A DNA stretch of 64,000 nucleotides from Oceanitalea stevensii (GCF_014837105.1 NZ_JACSPO010000006.1:45130-109129); one strand, 5' to 3'. Positions 19,425 to 30,172 are shown, numbered from the stretch's first letter. Notes: generated by a model from the sequence alone, not told the origin. A program made the numbers and translations.

Positions 19425-21448
19425 TGCGCGCCCTCGGGCCGCTCGACCGTGACCGTGACGCCGGTGCCGAGCTCGATGACGGCCCCCGCCCCCACGGGCA
19501 CGCCGGTGCCCGGCTGGAGCCGCACGGAGGGCTGGTCGGGGCGGTGGACGACCGTGCCGTTGGTCGAGTTGAGGTCGGTGACGACGACGTGCCCGCCCGC
19601 CGGCCGGATCTCCGCGTGGGTGGAGGAGATGTCGCGCTCGGGGTTGGACACGCTCACCAGGCGCGGCACCTCGGTGCCGGCGAAGCGCGCCGCCTCGGGC
19701 GCGCGGCCGAGGAGGACCGGGCGGTCCATCTCGATGCGCGGCCCTGTCGACAGGACGAGCTCGAGGAGCGGCGTGGGGCGCTCGACCGCTTCCACGGCGA
19801 TCTCGAGGTCGGTGACCGGCAGGTCCGAGGCGAGGATCGTCTCGCCGTCGTGGTCGCCGTCGTCGGTGGGCGGCGGCGGCAGGTCCACCGGTGCGCCGAC
19901 CGGCGCGGCCGGAGGGGTGGGCACAGCGCCCGGCGCCGACGGCGGGCCCGCGGGGCGCAGGCGGCCGGGGACGGAGTCGATGATGCCGCCGGTCGTCCCG
20001 CCGTGCTCCTCGGGCTCCGGCTCGCGGGTGGCCTCGAGGTCGGCGTGGCCGAAGTCGTCCACCGGGACGGGCTCGGGCACGGGCTCGGGCTCGACGTCGG
20101 GCTCCGGCTCGGGAGCCGCGGGCCGGGGGGCCGGTGTCTCCTCGCGGGCCTGGACCTGCTCGGTGGACCACAGGAGGAAGTCGTAGTCGTCGGAGTCCTC
20201 CGGGTCCTCCTCGTCGGTGTCCGCGGGCGTGGCAGCGCCGTCCTGCGGCGCACCGGGCGCGGCGGCGGGACCCGGGACGGGCGGGTCGTCCGGGATGCCC
20301 GGTGCCGGCTCAGCAGCGTCGGTGGCGGGTGCCGGTTCGGCAGCGGCGGTGGCGGGTGCCGGTTCGTTCATGGCGGCGGCGGGGGCCGGCTCGGCCGCGG
20401 CAGCGGGTGCGGGCTCGGCAGCGGCAGCAGGTCCCGGCTCGGCCGGCTCGGCCGCGGCAGCGGGTGCCGGCTCGGCCGCACCGGGCGCGGCAGCGGGCGC
20501 CGGCTCGGCAGCGGCGGCGGCGGGTGCATGCCCGGCCGCGCCGACCGTGGGTGCCGGCTCGTTCATGGCAGCAGCAGGCGCCGACTCGTTCGTGGCGGCC
20601 GGTGCCGGCGGCTCCTCCCGCGGGGCCCCGGACAGCCAGGCGGGCACGACGGCAGGCGGCGTCCCGACGGCGGGGACGTTCGTCAGCGGCGGGGCGGGCG
20701 GCGCACCGGGTGCCGGCGCGAGGCCCCAGGGAGCGGGCGCCTCGCCGGAGCCGGCTACCCCGGAGGGCGCCTCGGCCGTCGGTGCAGGGGCACCCTCCGT
20801 GTCCTCGTCGCTGTCGTCCGCACCGGCTGCGGTGGCGGCGCCGACCGGCGCGGTCGCGGGCGGAGCGAGCTCGGTCGAGGCATCCGGCGTGGAGAGCTCG
20901 GTGGACGCGTCGGGCGCCTCGGCAGGCGTGGCCGCGGACGCGCCGGCGACCGCTGCCGCCAGGGCGGGCATGCGGGCCACGGTGAGCTCGACGTCGTCGT
21001 CCTCCTCCTCGAGCGGCGCGGCGGGGACCTCCTGGTCCACGGCCAGGCGCACGGCGGCGGCGCGGACGATGCCGCCGGTGAGGGGCAGCCAGCCGCCGTC
21101 GTCGGCCGCGGCGCGGATCGTGACGTCGGTGGCCGCGGGCACGACCTCCTCGCGCCATGTCGCGTAGCCGCGGGCGGACACGGTGCGGCCGGCGATCTCG
21201 ACGTCGACCTCACCGCGCACGAGCACCCGCAGGCCCTCGGGGTGGGCCTCGACCATGGCAAAGGACGGGAGCGTGGCGATGCCCCGCGAGGCGAGGTACT
21301 CGACCCACGCACCCAGGCGCCGCCCGGTGGTCGTCAGCTGCCACAGCTCGCGGGCGACGTCGTCGGCCACGCCGGGGTGGAGCAGCGCGAGGGCGCCGTC
21401 GGTCACGAGCGCCGTCCAGCCGCCCGTCTGGTACTCGTGCGCCGTCAT
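19421..21448 (-). CDS. Ala/Pro-rich protein with C-terminal FHA domain
   Basis: 675 aa. The N-terminal 180 residues form a folded region (MTAHEYQTGGWTALVTDGAL). The middle of about 350 residues is a low-complexity Ala/Pro/Glu tract built of AEPAPAAA-like units. The last 100 residues are an FHA domain (PVLLGRAPEAA, ERDISSTHAEI, DLNSTNGTVV). No membrane helix is evident. The ATG overlaps the PP2C stop by four bases and the 3' end overlaps the kinase start. The flexible spacer and FHA suggest a scaffold that docks phosphorylated partners. Confidence 0.88.
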
Positions 21449-22248
21449 CGACCGGCTCCTGCCTCGGCGCGCGGGATCGTGGACCCGTGGTCCTCGCCGG
21501 CACGCCGCTCGGTGCTGTCGACGTCGTCGTCCCCGCCGGCGGCGACGACGACGACGGAGACGTTGTCGTTCGCTCCCCCGCCCTGGACGGCGCGGTCGAG
21601 GAGGGTGGCGGCGGCCTCGTGCGGGTGGGCGGCGGAGGCGACGATCTCGGCGATCTCGCCGTCGTCGAGCTCGCCGAACAGGCCGTCGCTGCACAGGACG
21701 AGCCGGTCCGGGCCGCCGGCGCGGAGCATCCAGAAGTCGATCTCGGGCACGCTGCCGGTGCCGACCGCCCGGGTGATGACGTTGCGCTGGGGGTGGCGGC
21801 GGGCCTCGGCGCGGCTGATCGTGCCGGAGTCGACCATCTCCTGGACGAGGGAGTGGTCCACGCTCACCTGCTCGAGGTCCTGGGCGGTGCAGCGGTAGAC
21901 GCGGGAGTCACCGACGTTGAAGACGAGCCAGAACGGCTGCCCGTCCTCCTCGGTGAGGATCGCGCCGGCCACCGTCGTGCCGGCCACCGCGTCCTCCCCC
22001 GCCATCGTCTCGCGGATCCGCTCGCCGGCGCGGACGAGTGCGGCGGAGACGTCCTCCGGGCGCAGCGGCCGGTCCGAGCGGGCCAGGCCCTCGAGCTCGG
22101 TGACCACCGTGCGGCTGGCCATGTCGCCGCGCGCGTGCCCGCCCATGCCGTCCGCGACGGCGAAGACGGGAGGCTGCGCCAGCACGGAGTCCTCGTTGGC
22201 CTGGCGTCGGCCGCCCGCGTCGGTGGCCACGCCCCAGTGGATCTGCAT
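21445..22248 (-). CDS. PP2C-family Ser/Thr protein phosphatase
   Basis: 267 aa. Family motifs in order: VATDAGGRRQANED (metal-binding Asp at 20), VADGMGGHARGD (Asp33, metal site), GDSRVYR, ITRAVGTG and LCSDGLF, then GGANDNVSVVVV at the C-terminus. This is a complete, soluble PPM phosphatase that would remove phosphate from kinase targets. GAGAGGAAG precedes the ATG. It is the first gene of the compact minus-strand block; TAGGAT at 22276-22281 (minus strand) may be a -10 element. Confidence 0.95.
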   Translation of the reverse strand: MQIHWGVATDAGGRRQANEDSVLAQPPVFAVADGMGGHARGDMASRTVVTELEGLARSDRPLRPEDVSAALVRAGERIRETMAGEDAVAGTTVAGAILTEEDGQPFWLVFNVGDSRVYRCTAQDLEQVSVDHSLVQEMVDSGTISRAEARRHPQRNVITRAVGTGSVPEIDFWMLRAGGPDRLVLCSDGLFGELDDGEIAEIVASAAHPHEAAATLLDRAVQGGGANDNVSVVVVAAGGDDDVDSTERRAGEDHGSTIPRAEAGAGR

Positions 22249-22304
22249 CCGCTTCCTCTCGCTGTTCCGAGGGGGATCCTACGGGAGCGCGGAGCGCCCC
22301 GCGG

Positions 22305-23786
22305 TCACCAGACCGTGGGGAAGACGCCCCAGTAGCCGGCGGCGAGGAGCAGCACGAGCGCCCCCAGGTGGACGCCGACGAGCGTGATCGTGCCGACGGT
22401 CCCCGTGCGCACGCCGCTGCGGCGCACGCGCAGCCAGGTGGTGGCGGACCAGACACCCACCGCCGTCGTCCCGATGGCGACGACCTGCACCCCGAGCCAG
22501 CCGCCCTGGACGGCGAAGGGGTTGGTCTCGTAGTTGAGCGCGAGGTCCGCGACGACGAGGAGGTAGGAGACGAAGAGCGTCCACACGGCGAGCACGCCCA
22601 GTGCGAGCGCCGCGGTGGTGCGGGCCAGCGGCGAGGGCAGGGCCTCGCTGGGGCGGCGCACGAGCCGGGTGAGCAGCCACAGGACGGGTCCCAGCGCCAG
22701 GAGCGCGAGCGGGCCGACGAGGGTGAGGACGATCATGTCGCCCGAGGCGTACCAGCGGGGGCTGTCGACCGGCTCGGCGCGGAAGCGCTGGTCGGGCTGG
22801 CCGCCGGCGATGCGCGGCTGGGCGTCCGCGGTCTCGGGCAGGCCCTGCAGCCACCGGGCCAGCACCTCCGGGAAGCCCGGCGCGAGCTCGCCGTCGATGC
22901 GGATGCCGTGGTTGGCACCCTCGAAGTAGCGCACCGTGTAGCCACCGTTGCCGGCCTCCGCGAGGTCGGCGACGACCTTCGCCGGCGCCTGGACCACCGG
23001 CATCGAGACGTCCTCGGTGCCGTAGACCATGAGGACGGGCTGGTCCATGCGCTGCTGGTAGGGGCTGACGTCGAAGTCGGCGTAGACGAAGCCGCCGCCG
23101 GGGATCTCGCTGCCGAGCAGCCGGGGCACCGCGCGCAGGAGCTGCTCGGGGGCGCCGAGGTTGCGCAGGTAGGTGTCGGTGGCGAGGGCGAACTGCTCGC
23201 GCGCCGGGACGACGGGCGCGGACACGAGGACGACGTGAGCGACCTCGGGGTGCTCGGCCGCGGCGACGGGGGCGATGAAGGCACCCTCGCTCTCGGCGTA
23301 GAAGCCCACGCGGTCCGGGTCGACGCCGGGCCGGGCCGCGAGCTCCCGGAAGCTGTGCATGTAGTCCTCGGCCATCGCCGGGTAGTCGCGGTAGCGGGCG
23401 CTGTAGGTGTCCATGCGCTTGTCCGGGACCATGGCGACGACCCCGGCGCTGGCGAGCGCCTCGCTGATCTGCCAGAAGTTGTCGTGGGTGGCGGTGCCGG
23501 CGCCGTGCATGAAGACGAGGCCGGGGCGCAGACCCGGCGCGCCGACGGGCTCGTGGACGGTCGCCCGGACGGTCGCGCCGTCGAGCTCGACGGTGAAGGT
23601 CTCGGTGCGGGTCTCGTACGTGCCGAGCGGGTCGGTGGCGACGTCTCCGCCGATGGCGACGTCGGGGGTCTGGACGACGAGCGTCTGATCCAGCGGCTGC
23701 GGGTGCCAGCCGGGGCCCGCGACGGTGCCGATGAGCCCGAACAGCAGGACCGCGACCACCGTCACGGCGACTCTCCACGACCTCAC
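22305..23786 (-). CDS. Membrane-anchored alpha/beta hydrolase
   Basis: 493 aa. An N-terminal signal or anchor helix (residues 4-25) precedes an alpha/beta-hydrolase domain with GLVFMHGAGT (oxyanion region), nucleophile elbow GFYAESEG (Ser in AESEG), an Asp near YGTEDVSMP and the His in GANHGI. The C-terminal 130 residues contain four hydrophobic helices. GTG start. The fold is clear; the substrate (ester, acyl or peptide) is not. A 56-bp gap separates it from the PP2C gene. Confidence 0.9.
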   Translation of the reverse strand: MRSWRVAVTVVAVLLFGLIGTVAGPGWHPQPLDQTLVVQTPDVAIGGDVATDPLGTYETRTETFTVELDGATVRATVHEPVGAPGLRPGLVFMHGAGTATHDNFWQISEALASAGVVAMVPDKRMDTYSARYRDYPAMAEDYMHSFRELAARPGVDPDRVGFYAESEGAFIAPVAAAEHPEVAHVVLVSAPVVPAREQFALATDTYLRNLGAPEQLLRAVPRLLGSEIPGGGFVYADFDVSPYQQRMDQPVLMVYGTEDVSMPVVQAPAKVVADLAEAGNGGYTVRYFEGANHGIRIDGELAPGFPEVLARWLQGLPETADAQPRIAGGQPDQRFRAEPVDSPRWYASGDMIVLTLVGPLALLALGPVLWLLTRLVRRPSEALPSPLARTTAALALGVLAVWTLFVSYLLVVADLALNYETNPFAVQGGWLGVQVVAIGTTAVGVWSATTWLRVRRSGVRTGTVGTITLVGVHLGALVLLLAAGYWGVFPTVW

Positions 23787-23833
23787 CGAGCCAGGGTAGA
23801 CGCAGCCCGCCGGTCACCGGCCTCACTCCCCCC

Positions 23834-23917
23834 GTCTGGGACGCACCTCTCGTCGGCTGGGAGCACCTGCGGACACCTCGAGGAGTACCGGAGGTGCGAC
23901 CGAGAGGACGGGGCGAG
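23834..23917. repeat. Left copy of an 84-bp imperfect inverted repeat flanking the AbiEi-like gene
   Basis: Against the reverse complement of 25078-25161 the two copies share CTGGGACGCAC, then exactly 35 bp of weaker similarity, then GGAGTAC-x-GGAGGTGCG. Overall identity by eye is about 70 percent. The element also folds on itself (ACGCACCTC pairs with GAGGTGCG). It ends about 95 bp before the start codon. Confidence 0.6.
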
Positions 23918-24012
23918 GCGCCGTGCTCCACAGTGCGGCGCGCGGGACGGTGGGTCCACAGGGAGCGGTGGTGCCGGGACCGCCGTCCGCCCGCGGACGC
24001 CAGCATCACCCC

Positions 24013-25077
24013 ATGGGACTGGAGATCACGCCGCGCCCGGTGCCCACGGCCTACCTGAGCTCCGAGCTCAGCCGCAGTGCCGCCCGGGCAGCCGTCGCGG
24101 CGGGTGAGCTCGCCGTCGTCCGCCGCGGGGCGCTCGTCCCGGCGCCGACGGCGACGACCCGGTGGGCGAAGGACGAGGAGCGTGCGCTGGCGATGATCGC
24201 CTCGGCGGCACGGAGGCTGCGGAACGGAGCGGTGTTCAGCCACGCGTCGGCAGCGCTGCTCCACGGGCTGTGGCTCTGGTCCGTGCCGGAGGTGCCGGAG
24301 GTGACCCAGCGGTCGAGGCCCAACGCGCACGGGGCGCGCACCCTCAGACGCCACCGCGCCGAGCTCGCGCCGGAGGACGTGACGACGGTGAGCGACCTGC
24401 GCGTCACGACCATCGAGCGCACCATCGTCGACTGTGCCCGACGCATGCACCCGCGGGACGCGCTCGTGGTGGCGGACAGCGGGATGCGCACGCTCGTCGG
24501 TGCCAACCGCTTCAGACGGACCCACCAGGCCGACGCCGTCGAGCGCCTGCGCGATCGCCTGCTCGCGCTCGTGGGCCAGGGACCGGGCCACGGCCGACGA
24601 CGCGCCCGCGCGGTCATCCAGGCGGCGGATCCGTACTCGGAGTCCCCGATGGAGACCACGCTGCGGTGGGTCGCCGTCTCCCGCGGGCTTCCTCCGCCCA
24701 CCACGCAGCTGCAGGTCCGCACCCGCGGCGGCACGTTCTACGCGGACCTGGGCTGGCGCTGGCGGGTCGTGCTGCCGGACGGCGCCGTCACGTTCATCAC
24801 GGTGCTCCTCGAGTACGACGGCGAGCTCAAGTACCTGCCCGGCGGGGGACTCGTCTCGAGCGTCGAGGAGTCCTCGGCGACCGTCGTGGCCGAGAAGCGG
24901 CGCGAGGACCTCGTGCGGGAGGTCCCGGGCACGGTCATGCTGCGCTTCTCGAGAAGCGAGCTCGACGATCCCGCCGCGGCCTTCGCTCGCCTCCTCGCCG
25001 CCGTGCCGCGCAACGTCCGAGCGGACCTGCGGCCGGTCGCCGAGCTCCTCGCCGGCCCGACCCGGACCCGCCGCTGA
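24013..25077 (+). CDS. AbiEi-like protein with Vsr/DUF559-type nuclease fold
   Basis: 354 aa. The N-terminal 120 residues match the AbiEi antitoxin-like winged-helix region ([24 protein letters not shown]). The C-terminal half has the spacing of a Vsr/DUF559 PD-(D/E)XK fold: ESPMETTLR (about 210), YADLGW (about 244), [10 protein letters not shown] (about 265-274) and KRREDLVRE (about 295). No toxin partner (AbiEii nucleotidyltransferase) is adjacent. Start chosen at ATG 24013, where similarity to the family begins. The gene stands alone on the plus strand between minus-strand genes and is bracketed by inverted repeats, which suggests a self-contained, possibly transferred unit. Enzymatic activity is inferred only. 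Confidence 0.8.
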   Translation: MGLEITPRPVPTAYLSSELSRSAARAAVAAGELAVVRRGALVPAPTATTRWAKDEERALAMIASAARRLRNGAVFSHASAALLHGLWLWSVPEVPEVTQRSRPNAHGARTLRRHRAELAPEDVTTVSDLRVTTIERTIVDCARRMHPRDALVVADSGMRTLVGANRFRRTHQADAVERLRDRLLALVGQGPGHGRRRARAVIQAADPYSESPMETTLRWVAVSRGLPPPTTQLQVRTRGGTFYADLGWRWRVVLPDGAVTFITVLLEYDGELKYLPGGGLVSSVEESSATVVAEKRREDLVREVPGTVMLRFSRSELDDPAAAFARLLAAVPRNVRADLRPVAELLAGPTRTRR

Positions 25078-25161
25078 TCGCCCCACTCGACTGGTACGCA
25101 CCTCCAGTACTCCGGGAAGTGGCGGGAGGGGCGTCGAGACGACCGGGTGTGCGTCCCAGGC
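25078..25161. repeat. Right copy of the inverted repeat flanking the AbiEi-like gene
   Basis: Begins at the base after the stop codon and contains GCACCTCCAGTACTCC and GTGCGTCCCAG, the reverse complements of the two conserved blocks at 23834-23899. Same internal 35-bp spacing. It lies in the convergent gap before the era stop codon, so it could also end transcription. Confidence 0.6.
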
Positions 25162-25175
25162 GGCGGGGGCGCGGG

Positions 25176-26081
25176 CTAGAAGCCGAGGCGGCCGAGGAGC
25201 TTGGGGTCGCGCTGCCAGTCCTTGGCCACCTTGACGTGGAGGTCGAGGTACACCCGGGTACCGAGGAGCATCTCGATGCCGCGGCGGCTGCGGGTACCGA
25301 CCTCGCGCAGGCGCGAGCCGGCGCGTCCGATGACGATCGCCTTCTGCGAGTCGCGCTCGACGTAGAGGTTGACGCGCACGTCGAGCATGTCCTTGCGGCC
25401 CTCGCGCTCGACGATCTCCTCGACGACGACGGCCAGCGAGTGGGGCAGCTCGTCGCGCACGCCCTCGAGGGCGGCCTCGCGGACGAGCTCGGCGATCATG
25501 ACGACCTCCGGCTCGTCGGTGAGCTCCCCCTCGGGGTACAGCGGCGGGGACTCGGGCATCTGCCCGAGGAGGACGTCGGCGAGGACGTCGACCTGGTCCC
25601 CGCGCTTGGCGGAGACGGGCACGATCTCCGCCCAGTCCCCGAGCGCGTCGATCTCGAGGAGATGCTCGGCCAGCCGCTCGCGGCTCACCTTGTCGCTCTT
25701 CGTCGCGACGGCGACGACGGGCGTGTGCAGCTCGGCGAGCTCACGGGCGATGAACTTGTCACCGGGACCGATCTTCTCGTCGGCGGGCAGGCAGAAGACG
25801 ACGACGTCGACCTCGCCCATCGTGTCGCGCACGAGGTCGTTGAGCCGCTCGCCGAGCAGGGTGCGCGGGCGGTGCAGGCCCGGGGTGTCGACGAGCACGA
25901 GCTGCCCGTCCTCGCGGTGGACGATGCCGCGCACGGCGTGCCGGGTGGTCTGGGGACGGCCGGAGGTGATGGCCACCTTCTGGCCGACCAGCGCGTTGGT
26001 CAGGGTCGACTTGCCCGCGTTGGGGCGTCCGACCATCGAGGCGAACCCCGCTCGGTAGCCCTCGGGCCACGAGTACGTCAT
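25176..26081 (-). CDS. era: GTPase Era
   Basis: 301 aa, the usual length. G1 GRPNAGKST (18-26), switch region [11 protein letters not shown]3 DTPG, G4 TKSD (in place of the more common NKxD) and G5 SAK. The C-terminal KH domain contains [14 protein letters not shown]. Era binds 16S rRNA and assists 30S assembly and cell-cycle progression. The ATG overlaps the CNNM/HlyC stop by four bases, so it is co-transcribed with that gene and ybeY. Confidence 0.97.
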   Translation of the reverse strand: MTYSWPEGYRAGFASMVGRPNAGKSTLTNALVGQKVAITSGRPQTTRHAVRGIVHREDGQLVLVDTPGLHRPRTLLGERLNDLVRDTMGEVDVVVFCLPADEKIGPGDKFIARELAELHTPVVAVATKSDKVSRERLAEHLLEIDALGDWAEIVPVSAKRGDQVDVLADVLLGQMPESPPLYPEGELTDEPEVVMIAELVREAALEGVRDELPHSLAVVVEEIVEREGRKDMLDVRVNLYVERDSQKAIVIGRAGSRLREVGTRSRRGIEMLLGTRVYLDLHVKVAKDWQRDPKLLGRLGF

Positions 26082-27382
26082 GAGCTCTCGTCCTCTTCGT
26101 CGTGGTCGGGCGCCTCGACGGCCCGCGCCAGGATGGTGGCGATCTGGCGGCGTCGTCCGCCGGCGCGCTCGGCCTGCAGGTGCAGTCCGGCGACCTCGAC
26201 CTCGGCCCCGGGGATGGGGACCTTGCCCAGTGCCTTGGCGAGCAGGCCGCCCGCGGAGTCCACGTCGTCGTCGTCGAGCTCGAGGCCGAAGAGCTCACCG
26301 AGCTCGTCGACGGGCAGCCGGGCGGGCACCCGGACGAGGCCGCCGTCGAGCTCCTCGACGACGGGCTCGGCGCGGTCGTGCTCGTCGGTGAGCTCACCGA
26401 CGAGCTCCTCGAGGAGGTCCTCGATGGTGACGAGGCCGGCGATGCCGCCGTACTCGTCGACGACCATCGCGATGTGGAAGTTCTTCGCCTGCATGTCGCG
26501 CAGGAGGTCGTCGACGAGGATCGTCTCGGGCACGAAGACGGCCTCGCGGGCGACGGACTCGACGAGGTCGGAGCCGGCGTCGGGCCGCATGTGGGTGCGG
26601 CGCAGGACGTCCTTGAGGTAGAGGATGCCGCGCACGTCGTCGACGGACTCCCCCACGACCGGCACGCGGGAGAAGCCGGAGCGCACGAACAGGGCCAGCG
26701 CCTTGGTGAGCGGGCGGTCGGCGTCCATCGTCACCATGTCAGGGCGCGGCACCATGACCTCGCGCACGAGGGTGCTGCCGAGCTCGAACATCGACTGGAG
26801 CATCGAGCGCTCCTCGTCGGCGAGCTGCTCGGACTGGCTCACGCGGTCGACCATGTCGCGCAGGTCCTCCGCGGCCTCCTCGCGCGCCTCGGCCTCCGTG
26901 AGCGTCGGCTTGGGCGTCAGCGCCCGGGCGACGACGACGGCGGGCCGGGTGACGGCGAGGACGACACCGACGAGGGGCAGCAGCGCGTGGAGCACGCGGC
27001 CGGGCTGGCGGGTGCCCAGGCGCCGCGGCCCGGAGCCGGCGACGACGGCCACGAGCAGCGCGGTGACGGCGACGGCGGTGAGCAGCACCTGCCACCACTC
27101 GGGCAGGAGGTCGGCGACGACGAGGGTGAGGGCGACCGCCGTCGTCATCTCCGCGAGGACGCGCGCCAGGGCCAGCGCGGGCAGCGCGGCCTCGCGGGAG
27201 TCGGCGAGCTGCTCGACGCGGTCGGCGCGCGGCCGGTCGGCGACGTGCAGCTCGCTGAGCGCGGTGCGCCCGATGCGCCGCAGCGCCGCCTCGGCCGCGA
27301 CGAGCACGGCGGTGAGGACGAGCATGACCAGTGCGAGGACGAGCAGCCACCACTCGGGGATGTCGGAGAGCAGTCCGTCCAT
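26078..27382 (-). CDS. CNNM/HlyC family membrane protein with CBS pair
   Basis: 434 aa. DUF21/CNNM membrane domain in the first 190 residues (hydrophobic segments starting at [20 protein letters not shown]), two CBS domains ([30 protein letters not shown]), and a C-terminal CorC/HlyC domain ([16 protein letters not shown]). Family members are linked to Mg2+ or Co2+ efflux. ATG two bases after the ybeY stop. Conserved neighbour of ybeY and era in actinobacteria. Confidence 0.94.
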   Translation of the reverse strand: MDGLLSDIPEWWLLVLALVMLVLTAVLVAAEAALRRIGRTALSELHVADRPRADRVEQLADSREAALPALALARVLAEMTTAVALTLVVADLLPEWWQVLLTAVAVTALLVAVVAGSGPRRLGTRQPGRVLHALLPLVGVVLAVTRPAVVVARALTPKPTLTEAEAREEAAEDLRDMVDRVSQSEQLADEERSMLQSMFELGSTLVREVMVPRPDMVTMDADRPLTKALALFVRSGFSRVPVVGESVDDVRGILYLKDVLRRTHMRPDAGSDLVESVAREAVFVPETILVDDLLRDMQAKNFHIAMVVDEYGGIAGLVTIEDLLEELVGELTDEHDRAEPVVEELDGGLVRVPARLPVDELGELFGLELDDDDVDSAGGLLAKALGKVPIPGAEVEVAGLHLQAERAGGRRRQIATILARAVEAPDHDEEDESS

Positions 27383-27383
27383 G

Positions 27384-27836
27384 TCAGCGCTCGGCGAGGA
27401 AGGTGAGCAGCAGCTTGCGCTGCAGCGCGAACATCTCCTTCTCCTCCTCGGGCTCGGCGTGGTCATAGCCGAGGAGGTGGAGGATGCCGTGCGTCGTGAG
27501 GAGGAGCAGCTCCTCGGCGGTGCTGTGGCCGGCGGCCTTGGCCTGCGCGGCGGCGACCTCGGGGCACAGCACGATGTCACCGAGCATGCCCTCGACGGGC
27601 TCCTCGCCCGGCTGGCCGGGGCGCAGCTCGTCCATGGGGAAGGACAGGACGTCGGTGGGGCCCGGCTCGTCCATCCACTTGACGTGGAGCTCGGTCATGA
27701 CGTCGCTGGTGACGAACATGATCGACAGCTCGGCCTGGGGGTGGACGTGCATCTGCTCGAGCACGTAGCTCGCGAGGGCGGAGAACTCCGCCTCGTCGAC
27801 CTCGTAGCCGGACTCGTTGGCGACCTCGGTGCTCAT
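27384..27836 (-). CDS. ybeY: Endoribonuclease YbeY
   Basis: 150 aa. The zinc-binding signature [11 protein letters not shown] (three His) is intact near residue 118. YbeY is a metal-dependent RNase used in 16S rRNA 3'-end maturation and ribosome quality control. ATG at 27836 matches the normal length; the longer open frame upstream is low-similarity sequence. First gene of ybeY-hlyC-era here, because the usual upstream partner phoH is displaced by a dehydrogenase gene. Confidence 0.96.
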   Translation of the reverse strand: MSTEVANESGYEVDEAEFSALASYVLEQMHVHPQAELSIMFVTSDVMTELHVKWMDEPGPTDVLSFPMDELRPGQPGEEPVEGMLGDIVLCPEVAAAQAKAAGHSTAEELLLLTTHGILHLLGYDHAEPEEEKEMFALQRKLLLTFLAER

Positions 27837-27963
27837 CGGTGGGTTCCGCGGGGCACGGTCGGGGTGGCGGGGTGTAGCGGCATGGGCGGGGCGCGAGGGC
27901 CCGAACATCTCCTCGGCAGGGTGGGCCGCACCCGGTGTGCGGTCGACCGATGGTATCAACGCG

Positions 27964-28000
27964 GCGACGGCCGGCCACCGTGCTGGTGACCGGCCGTCGC
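27964..28000 (-). terminator. Hairpin terminator after the alcohol dehydrogenase gene
   Basis: GCGACGGCCGG (27964-27974) pairs perfectly with CCGGCCGTCGC (27990-28000), with further CACC/GGTG pairing in the loop. It lies just past the dehydrogenase stop on the minus strand and isolates ybeY, which must then have its own promoter in 27837-27963. No strong T-run. Confidence 0.6.
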
Positions 28001-28011
28001 TGTCGCGTGGC

Positions 28012-29040
28012 TCAGAACACGACGAGGGCGCGGCCCTCGACGGTGCCCTCGCGCAGGGCCGCGAAGCCCTTCTCGACGTCGTCGAAGGCGAACTCGGTGG
28101 AGCGCAGCTCCAGGTCGCCGGCCGCCGCCATGGCGGCGATCTCGCGGTACTCGGCCGGGGTGAAGCCGGTGGAGTTGATGAAGTGGCCGTTCATCGGCAG
28201 CTTCTCCCAGCCCATCGGCACCTCACCGCCACCGATGCCGGCGACGACGACGCGTCCACCGACGCCGATGATGTCGATCGCGGTGCGCAGGGTGGGCGTC
28301 GCGCCGACGAAGTCGAAGACGACGTCCACGGGCCCGCCCATGACGTCACGGACCTGCTCGGCCGCGTCCGCGCCGGAGAGCACCGTCTCCTCCGCGCCCA
28401 GACGCCTGGCGTCGGCGAGGCGGTGGTCCACGGTGTCCAGGGCCACCACCCGGGCGGCGGTGAGCTTCTCGAGGTACTGCACCGCGTAGGCACCGAGCCC
28501 ACCGACGCCGATGACCGCGGCGGTGCTGCCGGGCCGCAGGCGCGGGAGCTGCTCGCGGACCGCGTGGTAGGAGGTGGCGCCGGCGTCGGCCAGTGGCGCC
28601 GCGAGCCTGGGGTCGAGGTCGCCGATCGGGACCGCGTGGTGCGCGTCGACGAGGATGTACTCGGCGAGGCCGCCGTCGCGCCCGATGCCGTAGCCGGCCA
28701 TGACGAGGTGGCGGCACTCGTTCTGCAGCCCGGCCACGCAGCGGTCACAGCTGCCGCAGAACCCGACGCCGGAGACGAGGACGCCGTCGCCCTCGGACAG
28801 GTCGAGGACGCCGGAGCCGACGGCGCTCACCGTGCCCGCGTTCTCGTGGCCGAGGGTGAAGGGCGGGTCCTGGGGCCAGAACCCGGGCGGGGCGTGCATG
28901 ACGTGCAGGTCGCTGCCGCACAGGCCGGCACCGGCCATCTTCACCACGACCTGTCCGGGGCCCGGCGTGGGGACCGGCACCTCCTGGAACTCAGGGGCGC
29001 GGCCCCACTCGATCATCCGGTACGCACGCATGGTGTCCAC
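28012..29040 (-). CDS. Zinc-dependent medium-chain alcohol dehydrogenase
   Basis: 342 aa. Catalytic zinc ligands in LCGSDLH and GHENAG; structural zinc site CGSCDRC...C; Rossmann motif [13 protein letters not shown] near 178; Asp in ALDTVDHR favours NAD. It oxidises or reduces an alcohol/aldehyde; the substrate cannot be read from sequence. GTG at 29040 has GAAGGA at 5 nt; an ATG three codons on is possible. It sits between phoH and ybeY, normally adjacent genes, and has its own terminator and a dyad upstream, so it is an inserted transcription unit. Confidence 0.93.
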   Translation of the reverse strand: MDTMRAYRMIEWGRAPEFQEVPVPTPGPGQVVVKMAGAGLCGSDLHVMHAPPGFWPQDPPFTLGHENAGTVSAVGSGVLDLSEGDGVLVSGVGFCGSCDRCVAGLQNECRHLVMAGYGIGRDGGLAEYILVDAHHAVPIGDLDPRLAAPLADAGATSYHAVREQLPRLRPGSTAAVIGVGGLGAYAVQYLEKLTAARVVALDTVDHRLADARRLGAEETVLSGADAAEQVRDVMGGPVDVVFDFVGATPTLRTAIDIIGVGGRVVVAGIGGGEVPMGWEKLPMNGHFINSTGFTPAEYREIAAMAAAGDLELRSTEFAFDDVEKGFAALREGTVEGRALVVF

Positions 29041-29068
29041 TGTCGTCCTTCGCTCGGTGTCGGCTGTC

Positions 29069-29087
29069 TACGACAATCGTCGTCGTA
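29069..29087. promoter_or_regulatory. Candidate operator upstream of the alcohol dehydrogenase gene
   Basis: TACGAC and GTCGTA form a dyad with a 7-bp spacer, 29 bp before the GTG start. Size and place fit a TetR- or GntR-type operator. No regulator gene is adjacent. Confidence 0.35.
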
Positions 29088-29131
29088 CCGGCACCCGCGA
29101 GGGCGGGACCATCGTCCACGGACGGGTGAGG

Positions 29132-30172
29132 TCAGCGGGAGCTGCGGCGCTGGGTCGCGCGCCGGTCGGCCCGGTTCCCGCTCGGTCCGGCGTCCCAGCG
29201 CTCGTAGGCGTCGATGATCTCCGAGACGAGACGGTGGCGGACGACGTCGGCGGAGGTGAGGCGGCAGAACGCGACGTCCTCGATGCCGTCGAGGATGCCC
29301 TCCACGACCCGCAGCCCGGAGGCCGTGCCGCTCGGCAGGTCGACCTGCGTGACGTCGCCGGTGACGACGACGCGCGAGTTGAAGCCGAGCCGGGTGAGGA
29401 ACATCTTCATCTGCTCGGGCGAGGTGTTCTGCGCCTCGTCGAGGATGATGAAGGCGTCGTTGAGGGTGCGCCCGCGCATGTAGGCGAGCGGCGCGACCTC
29501 GATGGTCCCCGCGGCCATGAGCTTGGGGATCGACTCGGGGTCGAGCATGTCGTGCAGCGCGTCGTACAGCGGCCGCAGGTAGGGGTCGATCTTGTCGTTG
29601 AGCGTGCCGGGCAGGTACCCCAGCCGCTCCCCCGCCTCGACGGCGGGGCGCGTGAGGACGATGCGGTTGACGCGCTTGGACTGCAGGGCGTGCACGGCCT
29701 TGGCCATGGCGAGGTAGGTCTTGCCGGTGCCGGCCGGGCCCACGCCGAAGGTGATGGTGTGCTCGTCGATCGCGTCGACGTAGGACTTCTGCCCGAGCGT
29801 CTTGGGCCGGATGGTGCGGCCGCGGCTGGAGAGGATGTCGAAGGTGAGGACGTCCGCGGGCCGCTCGGCGGTGGGCGCGGTGAGCATGCGGATGGCGCGC
29901 TCGACGGCGTCGGCGGTCAGCGCCTGCCCGTTGCGGGCGACCTCGGCGAGCTCGTCGACGAGGCGCTCGGCGAGCGCGACGTCACCGGCGGGGCCGGCGA
30001 AGGACACGACGTTGCCGCGCACGTGGATGTCGACGGCGGGGAAGCCCGACTCGACCGCCCGGAGCACCTCGTCACGCTGGCCGAGGAGGAAGACCATGGG
30101 CACGTCGTCGGGGATCGTGATCTGGTGCTGGAGCATCGCGTCCGGCCTGGACGCGTCGTCGCTGTGTGGCAT
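29132..30172 (-). CDS. phoH: PhoH family ATPase
   Basis: 346 aa. Walker [15 protein letters not shown] (about 141-154), Walker [10 protein letters not shown] and sensor [10 protein letters not shown]-terminal KH-like segment before the P-loop. PhoH (YbeZ) proteins partner YbeY in RNA processing. The ATG has no close Shine-Dalgarno: AGGAGG lies about 22 nt upstream, separated from it by a GGGGC/GCCCC hairpin that could bring it nearer. Follows rsmE after a 121-bp gap and is separated from ybeY by the dehydrogenase. Confidence 0.96.
   Translation of the reverse strand: MPHSDDASRPDAMLQHQITIPDDVPMVFLLGQRDEVLRAVESGFPAVDIHVRGNVVSFAGPAGDVALAERLVDELAEVARNGQALTADAVERAIRMLTAPTAERPADVLTFDILSSRGRTIRPKTLGQKSYVDAIDEHTITFGVGPAGTGKTYLAMAKAVHALQSKRVNRIVLTRPAVEAGERLGYLPGTLNDKIDPYLRPLYDALHDMLDPESIPKLMAAGTIEVAPLAYMRGRTLNDAFIILDEAQNTSPEQMKMFLTRLGFNSRVVVTGDVTQVDLPSGTASGLRVVEGILDGIEDVAFCRLTSADVVRHRLVSEIIDAYERWDAGPSGNRADRRATQRRSSR

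Noticed and set aside
24013..25077. AbiE-type toxin-antitoxin pair
   Set aside because: Only the AbiEi-like gene is present; both neighbours are unrelated conserved genes.
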